The position numbers and the translations under genes are program-made. The notes under the pieces were generated by a model that saw only the letters and a list, made by a program, of their open reading frames with translations, ran no database searches and was not told the origin of the DNA. DNA of 64,000 nt from CAZKBP01 sp964551015 (GTDB lineage Bacteria > Bacteroidota > Bacteroidia > Cytophagales > Microscillaceae). Location of the stretch: assembly GCA_964551015.1 (NCBI GenBank), contig CAZKBP010000020.1, positions 39,612 through 103,611 of the forward strand, in the 5' to 3' direction. Shown here one piece after another: positions 52,195-62,266 of this stretch (positions are counted from its first letter, which is position 1; every line of letters begins with the position of its first letter).

Positions 52195-55140
52195 CTAATC
52201 CAATAGGCTCAATACATCTTCTTTGGTGAGATTTTTCATGAAGCTTTCTTCGGTTTGGATAATCTCTTCGGCCAATTTTTTCTTGTCTTTTTGGAGGGCA
52301 AGAATTTTTTCTTCTACACTATTTTTCGTGATGAATTTATAGGTAAATACGGTATTTTTCTGACCGATGCGGTGGGCACGGTCAATGGCCTGTGATTCAA
52401 TCGCGGGATTCCACCAAGGATCAATGAGGAACACATATTCAGCCGCGGTCAAATTTAAACCGACGCCACCGGCCTTGAGCGAAATGAGAAAAATGCGTGT
52501 ATTGGGTTCGTTTTGAAAACGATCTACCTGTGCTTGGCGATCCTTCGTAGAACCATCCAAGTAGGCATAATCCCATTTTTGGTCGTGAATATATTTCTTG
52601 ATTAATTCCAAATGCCTAACGAACTGACTAAAAATCAGCACCTTATGATTTTCGCTGATGATACTCTCTAATTTGTATTGGATATCTTCTAACTTTCCGG
52701 AATCTCCTTGATAGCCTTTTTCGACCAAGGCGGGATGGTTGGCAATTTGTCTTAGCTTGGTAAGCCCTTGTAAGAGCAGGAATTGAGAGCGAGCCACGCC
52801 CTCTTTTTCAATCTGGCGAATGAGTTCGTTGCGATATTGAGACTTGGTTTTTTCGTAGACTTCTGCCTGCTGAGAACTCATCATACAATACTGCACATTT
52901 TCTATTTTTTCGGGTAAGTCCAGTGCAACTTGCGATTTTAACCTCCTCAAAATGAAAGGCTTGATGATCCGCGAAAGTTTATGGAGCTTTTCTGTGCTAT
53001 TTTTTTTCTCGATAGGATTTAGATATTCGCTCTTGAAAAAGCTCATGCTCCCCAGCAACCCAGGGTTGATAAAAGACATCTGCGACCATAGATCCAGAGT
53101 AGTATTCTCGAGGGGAGTTCCCGTGAGAATAAGACGATTTTTGCTTTTGAGTTCTTTGACCGCCTGAGAGATATTGGATGAAGGATTTTTGATGGCCTGC
53201 GATTCATCTAGAATCACGTAGTTGAAATAAAATTTTTCTAAAATATCAATATCAATTCGGATGATCCCGTAAGAGGTGATAATTAAATCATAATCGTGAA
53301 AATAAGCAATTTCCTTATCACGATTGGTTCCTGTATAAATAAACACTTTAAGATCAGGAGTAAATTTGCTGGCTTCTATTTCCCAGTTATAAATCAAAGA
53401 AGTAGGGATAATCAGCAAAGAGGGATATGGGCTTTTATTTTCTTTGATAGATTGAAGAAAAGCCAAGGTTTGCACCGTTTTTCCCAGTCCCATATCATCG
53501 GCCAGGCATCCGCCGAAGCGGTACTGATGCAAGAATTGGAGCCAATTATAGCCTGCTTTCTGGTAAGTACGCAGCTCTCCCTGAAAGCCCGCGGGGAGTT
53601 CGTACTCTTCTATTTTTTCAAAAGACTTGAATTTTTGAAGCTTGCGACTAATCATCACCTGCGCGTAATTTCCATTCTTGAGGTCTTCTACCAAGCTGAG
53701 GTGGTGCTTATTGAGCTTGGGATTTTCGTCTCCCTTATCCTCAGAAAAGGCAAAGAGCTCGGTGTATTGCTCGATCCAAGTGTGGGGAATCACCGCGATT
53801 TCTCCATTGGGCAGCTCGAATTCTGTTTTTTTCTGTAAAATAAGCTTACGAAGATACAAGAAAGGAATTTCGTATTCACCAAAGCGGATTTTGGCATAAA
53901 TATCAAACCAGTCTTTATTCTCCTTGATTTCCAGATTAATTTCTGCTTTGCCCAAGAAGTATTTGCGGTCGTGCTGGGTGTGTTGGCGAATCTGAAAGCC
54001 TTTTTCCTTTAACTCTCTCACATGCTTTCCAATCCAATCAAAGGCTCTGCTTTTCTCGAGCAGAATCTGGCCGTTTTTGGGTTCTAGACCTAAAGAAGCC
54101 AGATAACGGAGTGTTTCATCTTCTAATTGAAGATCACGATATACTTTATGAAAGGTAAAATCACCTTGTTGTTCCTTGACGATCACCGCTACGGGCAGAT
54201 CATCAGGTTGTCCGCGATGTTTTTGCAAGGCCAGAGGGGGCAGTTGAAACTCCCCATATTGCAGACAAAGATCAAAACGGATTTGGGAGTTCTCCTTTTT
54301 TCCGTTGGATTGACCAAATAAATCAGAAGAACTGCCATTTAGCTCCACGAAGCTTAACCTCAAATCAGGATCGTGCCGATGTTCCTTGATCTCAAAGCCT
54401 TTGGCAAACACATCACAGGAAGCCACCAAGGGAGCAACGAACTTCTCGTAGTAGGTTTCTTCTAGCTTACGCGGAATGGCAATGAATTTCTTATGGAGAA
54501 AAGGCTTGATTTTCAGTCCGTCTACTCCTCCCGCAAAATAATATAGGGTATCTTCCAGAACCATCCAAGCAGGCTCATTACAGATAATAAAGGCGTCTTT
54601 GTACTGGAATTCCAGCTTTTTGCCCTGGTATTTGATGGTAGGAAAATAGTGCGTGTTTTTCTCGTTGCGGCGAAAATGAAAGAGCACCGTAGCGGCCTCA
54701 GTGGCAAAATGCAATCTTTTCCAGGCAGGGTTACCATCACGCCCCATCACGAAGATCATCTTGTCTTTTTTGAGTAGCTCGATGATTTTCTGGCGACGAT
54801 CCTCGAGATGCTGCTCTATTTTTTTCTGGCGTTCTTCATCTCCTTTTTTTGTATCATAGACCTTGAGGAAAAAATCAGTGGTCTTGACTTTCTTGGGATA
54901 GAAATGCTTGACAATATGATCCTGTTGAATGGTCTCGATGAGTTTGATGAGTTCATAATCAATTTCATCTAGGCCATGGGCAAATTCTCGGGCGTTCTGG
55001 TAGGAGATATTTTGATTTTGGAAAGTCAATTCTCCCTTAGAATTCACCTGAACAACGAATGATTCAAATAAATAACCCAGGTATTCGTGCTCGAAAATCG
55101 AGTAAACGATCTGGAAAGGTTGCGTGGTAGATACTTTCAT
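52195..55140 (-). CDS. SNF2-family DNA helicase/ATPase
   Basis: A 981-residue Swi2/Snf2 translocase, with the start chosen at MKVSTTQPF (55140). The N-terminal 520 residues are a Bacteroidota-type extension of unknown role; the ATPase follows: DDMGLGKT (Walker A, about 547), ILDESQ in the DEAH position, LTGTPLEN, and the C-terminal lobe with AGGVGLNLTAA and IDRAHRIGQ. It remodels protein-DNA complexes or helps RNA polymerase recycling, as RapA does; the exact role is unknown. A monocistronic gene. Confidence 0.92.
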   Translation of the reverse strand: MKVSTTQPFQIVYSIFEHEYLGYLFESFVVQVNSKGELTFQNQNISYQNAREFAHGLDEIDYELIKLIETIQQDHIVKHFYPKKVKTTDFFLKVYDTKKGDEERQKKIEQHLEDRRQKIIELLKKDKMIFVMGRDGNPAWKRLHFATEAATVLFHFRRNEKNTHYFPTIKYQGKKLEFQYKDAFIICNEPAWMVLEDTLYYFAGGVDGLKIKPFLHKKFIAIPRKLEETYYEKFVAPLVASCDVFAKGFEIKEHRHDPDLRLSFVELNGSSSDLFGQSNGKKENSQIRFDLCLQYGEFQLPPLALQKHRGQPDDLPVAVIVKEQQGDFTFHKVYRDLQLEDETLRYLASLGLEPKNGQILLEKSRAFDWIGKHVRELKEKGFQIRQHTQHDRKYFLGKAEINLEIKENKDWFDIYAKIRFGEYEIPFLYLRKLILQKKTEFELPNGEIAVIPHTWIEQYTELFAFSEDKGDENPKLNKHHLSLVEDLKNGNYAQVMISRKLQKFKSFEKIEEYELPAGFQGELRTYQKAGYNWLQFLHQYRFGGCLADDMGLGKTVQTLAFLQSIKENKSPYPSLLIIPTSLIYNWEIEASKFTPDLKVFIYTGTNRDKEIAYFHDYDLIITSYGIIRIDIDILEKFYFNYVILDESQAIKNPSSNISQAVKELKSKNRLILTGTPLENTTLDLWSQMSFINPGLLGSMSFFKSEYLNPIEKKNSTEKLHKLSRIIKPFILRRLKSQVALDLPEKIENVQYCMMSSQQAEVYEKTKSQYRNELIRQIEKEGVARSQFLLLQGLTKLRQIANHPALVEKGYQGDSGKLEDIQYKLESIISENHKVLIFSQFVRHLELIKKYIHDQKWDYAYLDGSTKDRQAQVDRFQNEPNTRIFLISLKAGGVGLNLTAAEYVFLIDPWWNPAIESQAIDRAHRIGQKNTVFTYKFITKNSVEEKILALQKDKKKLAEEIIQTEESFMKNLTKEDVLSLLD

Positions 55141-55228
55141 TTTTATACGTACAAAGCGCAATATAAGTATTCTGATGGAATTTCAGAAACGGGCTTTGTT
55201 AAGGATTTATGAAGCAAGCGAAGAGAAG

Positions 55229-56584
55229 CTAAAGACGGACGCCCATCACTAGGATATCATCTAGCTGTATTTCGCTTCCTTTCCAGTCGGAGAGGGTATT
55301 CTCGAATACTTTTTTCTGGAAGTATAGAGGATGCGTATGGACTTCTTGGATCAAGCTCCGAAGACGCCGGGGTAGGAATTTTTTGCCACGCGGCCCGCCA
55401 AATTGGTCTTGATAACCATCTGTAAATAAGTAGAAAGATTCTACCTGTGCTAAGGGCAAGGTATGGGTGGTATAAGAGCGTTCTCCCACGGGATAGATTC
55501 CACCCACGGGCATTTTATCGGCTGGTATTTCTTGGAGGGATTGTGCTTGGATGTAGAGCAAGGGAATCCGAGCGCCCGAGTAGGCAAGCGTCTCTTCTTC
55601 GTGATCAATCACGCAGATACCAATATCCATTCCGTCCTGGCTCTGGGTATCAGTTTGTCGGAGTGCTTTGAGAATGCCGTCGTGCATTTCTTCCAAGATT
55701 TGCCCTGGATCAGCGATGCCTTTTTGAATGACCACCGTATTGAGTAAGTCATTGCCAATCATACTCATAAATGCGCCAGGCACGCCATGCCCTGTGCAAT
55801 CCGCCACGACCAGTACAGTTTTTTCGTTTTGGAAGCCCCTGAGCACTTTCATGCCAATTTTGGCATCGACTTCGAAGACCGGGTGGGCCTCCAGCTTTTC
55901 ACACCAGTAGAAATCTCCGCTCACAATATCTCGGGGGCGATACATGAGAAAATATTGATCTAACAATGCTTCCAGTTGTTCGGAGGGTGGTAGAATAGCC
56001 GCCTGAATGCGCTGCGCGTAGCGGATACTGGCGGTGATTTTTTCTTGCTTTTGCTCGATAAGTTCTTTTTGCTTTTGTAGTTTTTTCAAGGCACAGTTGA
56101 GCTTCTCAGTTCTTTCCTGCACTTTTTTCTCGAGCGAAAAATTGAGTTCGGCTAGAATATGGGTCTGTTCTTCTATGCACTTCTCCTGATAGTAGCTTTT
56201 GAGTGCTTCTTGTAGCGTGATTTTAAGGTCAGCGGGGTTCCAAGGTTTGGCAATAAAACGATAAAGCGAAGCACGGTTGATGGCGTTGGAAATTCCCTCG
56301 GTGCTGCTTTGTCCGGTGAGCATAATGGTGCGGGTGAGAGGAGACATTCGATGGATTCGCATGAGAATTTCATCCCCTTTGATGACGGGCATGATATAAT
56401 CACAGATCACCACGGGAACTTCTCCCTGTTCTAGGATGATTTCTTCTAGCAAGTCGAGAGCATCTTCTCCATCGTCAGCAATTTCTATCTCATAATCTTG
56501 ACCAAAATGCTGTCTTAGTTCTCTTCTCAGACTATCGAGAATAATTTTTTCATCATCTATACATAAAATCACAGATCTACTCAT
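55229..56584 (-). CDS. Response regulator with SpoIIE phosphatase output
   Basis: A 451-residue protein with an N-terminal receiver (acid pair D10-D11, phospho-accepting D62 in ICDYIMP, LTGQSS and AKPW), a coiled coil (about 140-190) and a C-terminal PP2C-like phosphatase. The latter has DIVSGDFYW, VADCTGHGVPGAFM, IGNDLLN and a late QLDDILVMG, closely related to the C-terminus of the two-propeller sensor at 26227-30108. Phosphorylation should switch the phosphatase on a Ser/Thr-phosphorylated partner; that partner is not in the window. Confidence 0.93.
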   Translation of the reverse strand: MSRSVILCIDDEKIILDSLRRELRQHFGQDYEIEIADDGEDALDLLEEIILEQGEVPVVICDYIMPVIKGDEILMRIHRMSPLTRTIMLTGQSSTEGISNAINRASLYRFIAKPWNPADLKITLQEALKSYYQEKCIEEQTHILAELNFSLEKKVQERTEKLNCALKKLQKQKELIEQKQEKITASIRYAQRIQAAILPPSEQLEALLDQYFLMYRPRDIVSGDFYWCEKLEAHPVFEVDAKIGMKVLRGFQNEKTVLVVADCTGHGVPGAFMSMIGNDLLNTVVIQKGIADPGQILEEMHDGILKALRQTDTQSQDGMDIGICVIDHEEETLAYSGARIPLLYIQAQSLQEIPADKMPVGGIYPVGERSYTTHTLPLAQVESFYLFTDGYQDQFGGPRGKKFLPRRLRSLIQEVHTHPLYFQKKVFENTLSDWKGSEIQLDDILVMGVRL

Positions 56585-57062
56585 AGCCTTTTCATAAAAA
56601 AATGAAAATTACTTACAAAAGGCAGTTACGCCCTCAAATAAAGCAATTCCTGTACCTGCTTCTTGCATCTTTGGGCAGGTTCCTGAATTTGCCTTCGCTT
56701 TTTCAGTTGGTCTCGTGTTTCTAGTTGGTGCTAGTGGTTTGGTTTAGCTGAGAGTTGAATGCACGGCAGTTTTTCTTAAATAAGCTTCCATTTTCTCGGC
56801 ATGGTTGAATGCTTCACACGAAAAGGAATTATGTAATCATTGAGCTGAAGAAGTAGTTTTATTTCTTTACTATGGTAAATTTCTTTTGTTGCGAAATGAT
56901 CATGTTTTTTGGGGAGTTTTTCTACAATAAGCTATTATTTTTCGGTAAACGTACAGGTGTGTGTTTTTTATTTTTATTCGCCACCCGAACGGCATTTTGG
57001 AAAAAATTACAAGAGTAGATTCTCTAGTTATCAAAGAGCTGACTTCCATCGTTACGTAAGGC
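56585..57062. other. Intergenic region between two leftward signalling genes
   Basis: I see no gene in these 478 bp. It should carry the promoter of the receiver-SpoIIE gene. Confidence 0.5.
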
Positions 57063-59897
57063 TCAGGCAGGTAGCTTTACCCAAAATGTACTCCCAACCC
57101 CTGGCTCCGTCTCGAAGCCCATTTCGCCTTGATGCTGTTCTACAATTCTTCGGCAAATATCCAATCCGATTCCACTGCCTTCGCCAGCAGTCTTGGTGGT
57201 GAAGAAAGGCTCAAAAATTTGGTGTTGAATACTTTTCGGAATGCCTTGCCCTGTATCACTAATACGCACCCACTGAAAGCCTTCGGTCGGGTAGGCTTGG
57301 ATTTTTAATTGCCCTTTATAATTCATCGCCTGTAAGGCATTATGAATTAAATTGTTCCAGACTTGATTGAGTGCGTCAGGATAACAAGCCAAGGGTGGAA
57401 GCGGCTGGTACTCACGAACAATTTCTACGTGGTACTTAAGCTTGTTGTGGTAAAGCGTTAATACGGTCTCTAAGCCTTCCACCAGAGAGGCTTCTACTTG
57501 GGCATTAGAGGTATCAAAATGGGTGTAAGTCTTGAGGGCGTTGACCACTTTGGCCGCTTGCTCCGCCGCCGTAAAAATATTTTCAGAACCTCTCAACAAA
57601 TCAGTCAACTGAGACAAAACCCTGAGAATGACTAGACTATCCGTGTTAGAAAGTAAGGGTTCATAGATTTCCAAATCCTGCTCAACTCCCAGCTCCGCTA
57701 ATAAGCTTGCCACCGGAGCGCTATTTGCGTAGCCCTTGGACTGTAATTTTTGCTGAATTTCTTTCCTCAGTTTTCGCTCTTCACGCGCAGAGCGCTGATA
57801 AGGCGTTTGCAATGAAGCTCGAAGAATCTGCTGGAAAACAGTTTGTAGCTTAGGGGATAGTTCCTGAAAAAAAATGGGTAATAGCGGCAGTGTTTCTTTC
57901 CAAAAATGAACATTGGAGTGTGCCGTAGAACGAATGGCTCCCAAGGGAGTGTTAATTTCATGCGCCACGCCTGCTACCAACTGACCCAATGCGGCTAGTT
58001 TTTCAGACTCGATTAGCTGTGTCTGAGTATTTCTGAGCTGTGCTAGGGTTTCTTCCAGTGCTTGTTTTTGCTTGAGGATTTCTATGTTTTTTGTGTGAAT
58101 TTCACGATTGGCTTTGAGAATCAATCTTTCGCTATTTTTGCGCTGGCTAATGTCACGTTGAACAAAGGCAATGCCGGTAGGCTTAGAGGTATTTTGGGGT
58201 TGCACATAAAAAGCCAAAAAGTCTAGGTCAATCGGTTGGCTCTGACCGGGCAGTTGAATCTGTACCTCCCGATGCCAAGTTCCATTCCGTTTCAGTTGCT
58301 CCTCGATGGCATCCAAGTTTAGGTTGCCTTGCACCTGACGATAAAAATCACTCAGCCGGTAAGAAGAAATTTGCAGGTTGTCTTGAATCCCCAGAAATTC
58401 GCGGTAAGCGGCATTCATATACAAGTAATAGCCCTCCAAATTCGTCAGGGCAATATAATCTGAGTTGTTTTCTACCAGTGCCACGAAGCGCTGTTGTTGT
58501 TGCTGAATCTGCTCCAGATGCTGATTCGTGCTGGTCAATTCTTCGTTTTGTTGTTGATTTTCTTGATGAGCTTCTTTGAGCTTTTCGTAGGCTTCGGACA
58601 AGGCTTGGGTTCTTTTGTTTACCTCTTCTTCCAAATTGTGATTGATCTCGTCTAGTTCACGACTCAGACGCTGCGCTTGTGCAAATGCCTTAGAAAAACT
58701 ACTGGAGCGCATAAAACCCAGCACAAAGATAAAAGCCAACATGCCTAACTGGGATAAATCCGTGGAACGAATGAGGCTATTGTAAAATAAAATATCATTA
58801 ATCACGCTGAGAAAAAGAAGTACCCAGGCAATAAAAAACACGTAGGCTCCCTCCCGCTGATGCAAATTTGCCAATATGATGATATAAGTACAGTAAATAC
58901 CCGCGACCAGCGTGACCAACTGAAAAATATTCGTACTAAAGGTAAAAATCCAAGGAGGACTCAACCAGATGAGTGCCGTGAAGGCCGCAGATAAGCCCAC
59001 CAAACTCAAAATCACCGGGCGGTGGGTTTCTTTGGGAAAGACGTAGTATAAAAAGCCCACAAAACTCCCCACCGAAGCATAAAAGGAAGTATACTCCAGA
59101 CGAATTAATAAAAACCAACTAGGAGAAATCATCTCATCGAGTAGATATTGGCCTGTCGTCAGAATACGCAAACTCATCAAAAGACACAGTAAACTAAAAA
59201 AAAGAGTAGCTCTCTCTCGCCGCTCTACCCCAAAAAGTGTGAGGTGGTACAAGGCCATAATCAACAAACAGCTAAATACGAAGACATCAAACATGAGTTG
59301 CTGCTCTCTTCTCTGGTGCAGTGCTTCTACTTCTCCTAAATAGATACTTCGCCAAATTCCCGCATCTGCATTCTGATAATTCGCAATTTGAATAACAATC
59401 TCCAAACGAGAAGTCTTTTCTAGCCCAATCGGTAACACTTCGGAAAGATAACCCGGTGTATTTTCTTTAGCACTTTTGGCAACCTTACCCGCCTCGTAAA
59501 TAAGACTATCATTTACCCAGATTCTTGCACTCGAGCTAAAGGTAGGTAGTTGTAAGGCCAGCGCAGGGTGTTTTGCCCCCAATTCCACCTGCAAGCGGAA
59601 AGTCGCATAGCCCCAGCTAGACCATTTTTGACCAGCACGGGTACGGTTGCTCCAGCTACTTGGTAGGTTGAAGTAATGTGGATTCGCCTCCATTTTCTCC
59701 CGAAAATGCTTGGGTTCTAATAATTTTTGCCAATAAAATTCCCACTCACCATCTAATTTCAAGATAGGCTCTTTCTTAAAGTCCCAATCTTCTAGGTTCA
59801 ATTGGCCTCCCTTGGCCGGTATGCGCTCACTGTGCGCTGGCAGGTGAAGCATCAGAAGCATAAAGGCACTCAAACTAATTAGACGTATGATCCGCAT
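57063..59897 (-). CDS. 7TMR-DISM / PAS sensor histidine kinase
   Basis: A 944-residue kinase (start at MRIIRLISL). After a signal peptide comes a 7TMR-DISM extracellular beta domain (LNLEDWDFKKEPILKL onwards to about 190), seven membrane helices (about 200-410), a coiled coil, a PAS domain (VENNSDYIALTNLEG, about 480-600) with its C-terminal extension, a second coiled coil, a HisKA H-box GVAHEINTPLGA (His near 644), a 130-residue insert, and HATPase motifs IHNALQAM, DTGQGIPKS and GEGSGIGLDICRRI. The insert between H-box and N-box is unusually long. No receiver is attached; the receiver-SpoIIE gene is 478 bp downstream on the same strand. Confidence 0.92.
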   Translation of the reverse strand: MRIIRLISLSAFMLLMLHLPAHSERIPAKGGQLNLEDWDFKKEPILKLDGEWEFYWQKLLEPKHFREKMEANPHYFNLPSSWSNRTRAGQKWSSWGYATFRLQVELGAKHPALALQLPTFSSSARIWVNDSLIYEAGKVAKSAKENTPGYLSEVLPIGLEKTSRLEIVIQIANYQNADAGIWRSIYLGEVEALHQRREQQLMFDVFVFSCLLIMALYHLTLFGVERRERATLFFSLLCLLMSLRILTTGQYLLDEMISPSWFLLIRLEYTSFYASVGSFVGFLYYVFPKETHRPVILSLVGLSAAFTALIWLSPPWIFTFSTNIFQLVTLVAGIYCTYIIILANLHQREGAYVFFIAWVLLFLSVINDILFYNSLIRSTDLSQLGMLAFIFVLGFMRSSSFSKAFAQAQRLSRELDEINHNLEEEVNKRTQALSEAYEKLKEAHQENQQQNEELTSTNQHLEQIQQQQQRFVALVENNSDYIALTNLEGYYLYMNAAYREFLGIQDNLQISSYRLSDFYRQVQGNLNLDAIEEQLKRNGTWHREVQIQLPGQSQPIDLDFLAFYVQPQNTSKPTGIAFVQRDISQRKNSERLILKANREIHTKNIEILKQKQALEETLAQLRNTQTQLIESEKLAALGQLVAGVAHEINTPLGAIRSTAHSNVHFWKETLPLLPIFFQELSPKLQTVFQQILRASLQTPYQRSAREERKLRKEIQQKLQSKGYANSAPVASLLAELGVEQDLEIYEPLLSNTDSLVILRVLSQLTDLLRGSENIFTAAEQAAKVVNALKTYTHFDTSNAQVEASLVEGLETVLTLYHNKLKYHVEIVREYQPLPPLACYPDALNQVWNNLIHNALQAMNYKGQLKIQAYPTEGFQWVRISDTGQGIPKSIQHQIFEPFFTTKTAGEGSGIGLDICRRIVEQHQGEMGFETEPGVGSTFWVKLPA

Positions 59898-60174
59898 GGT
59901 AGAAAGATTTATAGGATTTCGGGTCAATCTCCGAGTATTTGTCCCTCTTTGGAATTACCAAAAATAATACCTTGGATGCTATAAGAAATTCTTTTACCGC
60001 GACCGTGCTCAAAGTTTAGAAATTCCAGAAAGTCAGCAGGTTTTTTCTTTTTTTCAGGTTGTTGTTTCTAGAGCAAAAAATAGCGACCCAGCCCGAGCCG
60101 GTACATAACGTTTACTGTGAATTGGTTTCCCCAGTAGAGCTTTCTATTTGGGGAAATTTTTTAGACCCAATTCC

Positions 60175-61332
60175 TTACAATTCATAGCGCTGCATACCCG
60201 GAATGGCAATCCGCTCCGAGATCTGGTAATAAATCTGCCAAGGCAAGCGATAAACTCGGGGCAAGTGCTGATAATAGACCATATTGTACTCTAAGCTGGG
60301 CGTTCCTCCACGGAGCTTTTTAAAATGCGCCGCCCCCGAACTCATATTCAAAATCAAATTGTGCTCAATCGCCTCCTGCATCAGACGATAATTGAGGAAG
60401 CGATAAAGCCCCACTTTGAGCGGGATAGACTGCTCGTAGCCAATGAAGGGCGTGGTCAGTACGCCATTTCTTTTGAAAAAAGCCGTCACGCCTTGAATCG
60501 TCCCCGATTGGTCTCGGAGCACATAAAAATCCATCAGTCCACTCTTGACCAACAACTCGATGAATTCAGGTTTGTATTGAGGATTGAGCGAAGAATATTT
60601 ATCCAAATAAAGATCGTGATATAATTGCTCTAGGCGAGGAATTTCTTCGGGTTGAATAGCACTTTGATCTTCCCAGTAATATTCTTTATTCTTTTTCCAG
60701 AGCTTTTGATCACTTTTATACATGCGCTTTTTCTTGTAAGCTTCTTCGGCTGGATGCATCATCAAAAGTGGGCGACTAATAATAGGCTTGAGTTTGGCAG
60801 CTTTGAGAGCCTCTAGGAGTGGCAGATCGCTGCTGTCATTAACGGAACGAAAGATAAGGCTGTGTTTGGGAAAAGCTTGAACGAGCGCATCTAGCATCAG
60901 CGGAATCGTTGCTAAATCAAACGCAGGATAAAGATTGGTGGAAAGAATAAAATTATTGACAAACACGACCCGATCAAAGGCCAATTGCTTGAAGATTCCC
61001 TTGAGCAAGTTCAGCCCAAGGGGCGCGATCCAAGCCATAAAAGAACCCTTGCCCTGCATCTCCAGCTCAATTTCTTCCTTGGCCAAGTCAAAGTATTGGG
61101 AAGTGGGCGAACAAACATAAGCACTGCGCTTGGCCTGAGGATCACCAATGACTAGCGGAAATAAAACTTCGCCTACCGCTAGCATTTGTATTTCTTGTGA
61201 CACATTGCTAATAAAAGCTTGGCTACCTTCGCGTATCAGGGGTTCAAAAATAATCTGCATCTCCAGACCATCTTGATAATCACGCCAGTGGATTTCCTGA
61301 ATATTTCCTTGGTTGTAAATTCGGACCTGCAT
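60175..61332 (-). CDS. GNAT-fold (BioF2-like) acyltransferase, putative
   Basis: A 385-residue soluble protein. The C-terminal half resembles the GNAT/BioF2-like acyltransferase fold, with MDFYVLRDQSGTIQGVTAFFKR, FLNYRLMQEAIEHN and SSGAAHFKKLRGG at the end as in FemAB-like proteins. I cannot identify the substrate. It lies alone, downstream (on the same strand) of the YHS/M48 region. Confidence 0.6.
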   Translation of the reverse strand: MQVRIYNQGNIQEIHWRDYQDGLEMQIIFEPLIREGSQAFISNVSQEIQMLAVGEVLFPLVIGDPQAKRSAYVCSPTSQYFDLAKEEIELEMQGKGSFMAWIAPLGLNLLKGIFKQLAFDRVVFVNNFILSTNLYPAFDLATIPLMLDALVQAFPKHSLIFRSVNDSSDLPLLEALKAAKLKPIISRPLLMMHPAEEAYKKKRMYKSDQKLWKKNKEYYWEDQSAIQPEEIPRLEQLYHDLYLDKYSSLNPQYKPEFIELLVKSGLMDFYVLRDQSGTIQGVTAFFKRNGVLTTPFIGYEQSIPLKVGLYRFLNYRLMQEAIEHNLILNMSSGAAHFKKLRGGTPSLEYNMVYYQHLPRVYRLPWQIYYQISERIAIPGMQRYEL

Positions 61333-61662
61333 GTAGGACTCCCAGGTAGATTAGTAGACAAAAATAGGCACAATTAAAAAACTAAAAACCGAGCTAGAGT
61401 AGTAGGGTAGATTTCGGCCACCAAGGTAAAACAGATATTTGAATTCGCGTCATCTATCTACTTAAATTTCTCGGAGAGCGATTTTTAACTTCATAAATTA
61501 GAAGCATATTTTTTCAAAAAAGATAACCAAATCTCGTGAATTTCCATTAATCATACGAAGTAAAATAAACCGTAATTATCTGAATAAAAGTGATTTGCAA
61601 TTTACACAAACGCTTTATAATCCGATCCAACAAAAATTATTTCACTTAAACTTAAATTCAAA
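61333..61662. other. Divergent promoter region, GNAT-like and YHS genes
   Basis: No gene is visible. The A/T-rich stretch should carry promoters for both flanking genes; no clear -7 box can be named. Confidence 0.4.
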
Positions 61663-62142
61663 ATGAAAACAATGAAAAGCATACTTACCGCTAGTTTATT
61701 CGTCATCTTTTCTATCTATTTGGCTCAGCAAGCACAAGCACAGTCGGCAGATGTACGCCAAAAAAACTTCAACATCAAGAAAAAAGTGGCGATCAATGGT
61801 TATGACCCAGTGAGCTATTTTCAAGATCAGCCACAAGCAGGAAGCCAAGCGCACAGCTACACCCACGAGGGCGTAACTTATCATTTTGCTAACGCTGAAA
61901 ACTTAGCGACTTTCAAGAAAAACCCCGAAAAATATGAGCCTCAATATGGAGGCTGGTGTGCCTACGCCATCGGTGCCAAGGGTTCTAAGGTACCTGTAAA
62001 CCCCGAAACTTACAAAGTAGAAGATGGGAAGCTTTATCTATTCTACAACAAGGGAGGCACCAATACCCTCACGCTTTGGAACCAAGATGAAACCAGCTTG
62101 AAGCCCAAGGCGGATCAAAATTGGGCAAAAATCGTGAAGTAA
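61663..62142 (+). CDS. Exported YHS-domain protein
   Basis: A 159-residue protein with a signal peptide ending near AQA-Q. The mature part is a YHS domain: INGYDPVSYFQDQPQAGS, YTHEGVTYHFANAENLATFKKNPEKYEPQYGGWCAYAI, a metal- or thiol-related fold with a single Cys. Homologues are often located near redox or metal genes, but the role is not known. A strong terminator lies 80 bp downstream. Confidence 0.9.
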   Translation: MKTMKSILTASLFVIFSIYLAQQAQAQSADVRQKNFNIKKKVAINGYDPVSYFQDQPQAGSQAHSYTHEGVTYHFANAENLATFKKNPEKYEPQYGGWCAYAIGAKGSKVPVNPETYKVEDGKLYLFYNKGGTNTLTLWNQDETSLKPKADQNWAKIVK

Positions 62143-62222
62143 GCATTAGTCTTTTGTAGCTTATTGGTTTTACTCGAAACGCTGTGGTTGCTTGGAGAAT
62201 TAAACCCTACATTTTTTGCATC

Positions 62223-62255
62223 AAAAAAGCGCAGTCGTGGTGACTGCGCTTTTTT
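62223..62255. terminator. Bidirectional terminator
   Basis: A 14-bp perfect stem with A6 on the left and T6 on the right; the core GCGCAGTC / GACTGCGC encloses the 5-nt loop GTGGT. It serves both the YHS gene and the convergent M48 gene. Confidence 0.95.
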
Positions 62256-62266
62256 GGTATCAATAC

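Noticed and set aside
53296..53838. 180-residue frame antisense to the SNF2 gene
   Set aside because: Lies inside the helicase coding region; composition typical of a reverse-frame shadow.
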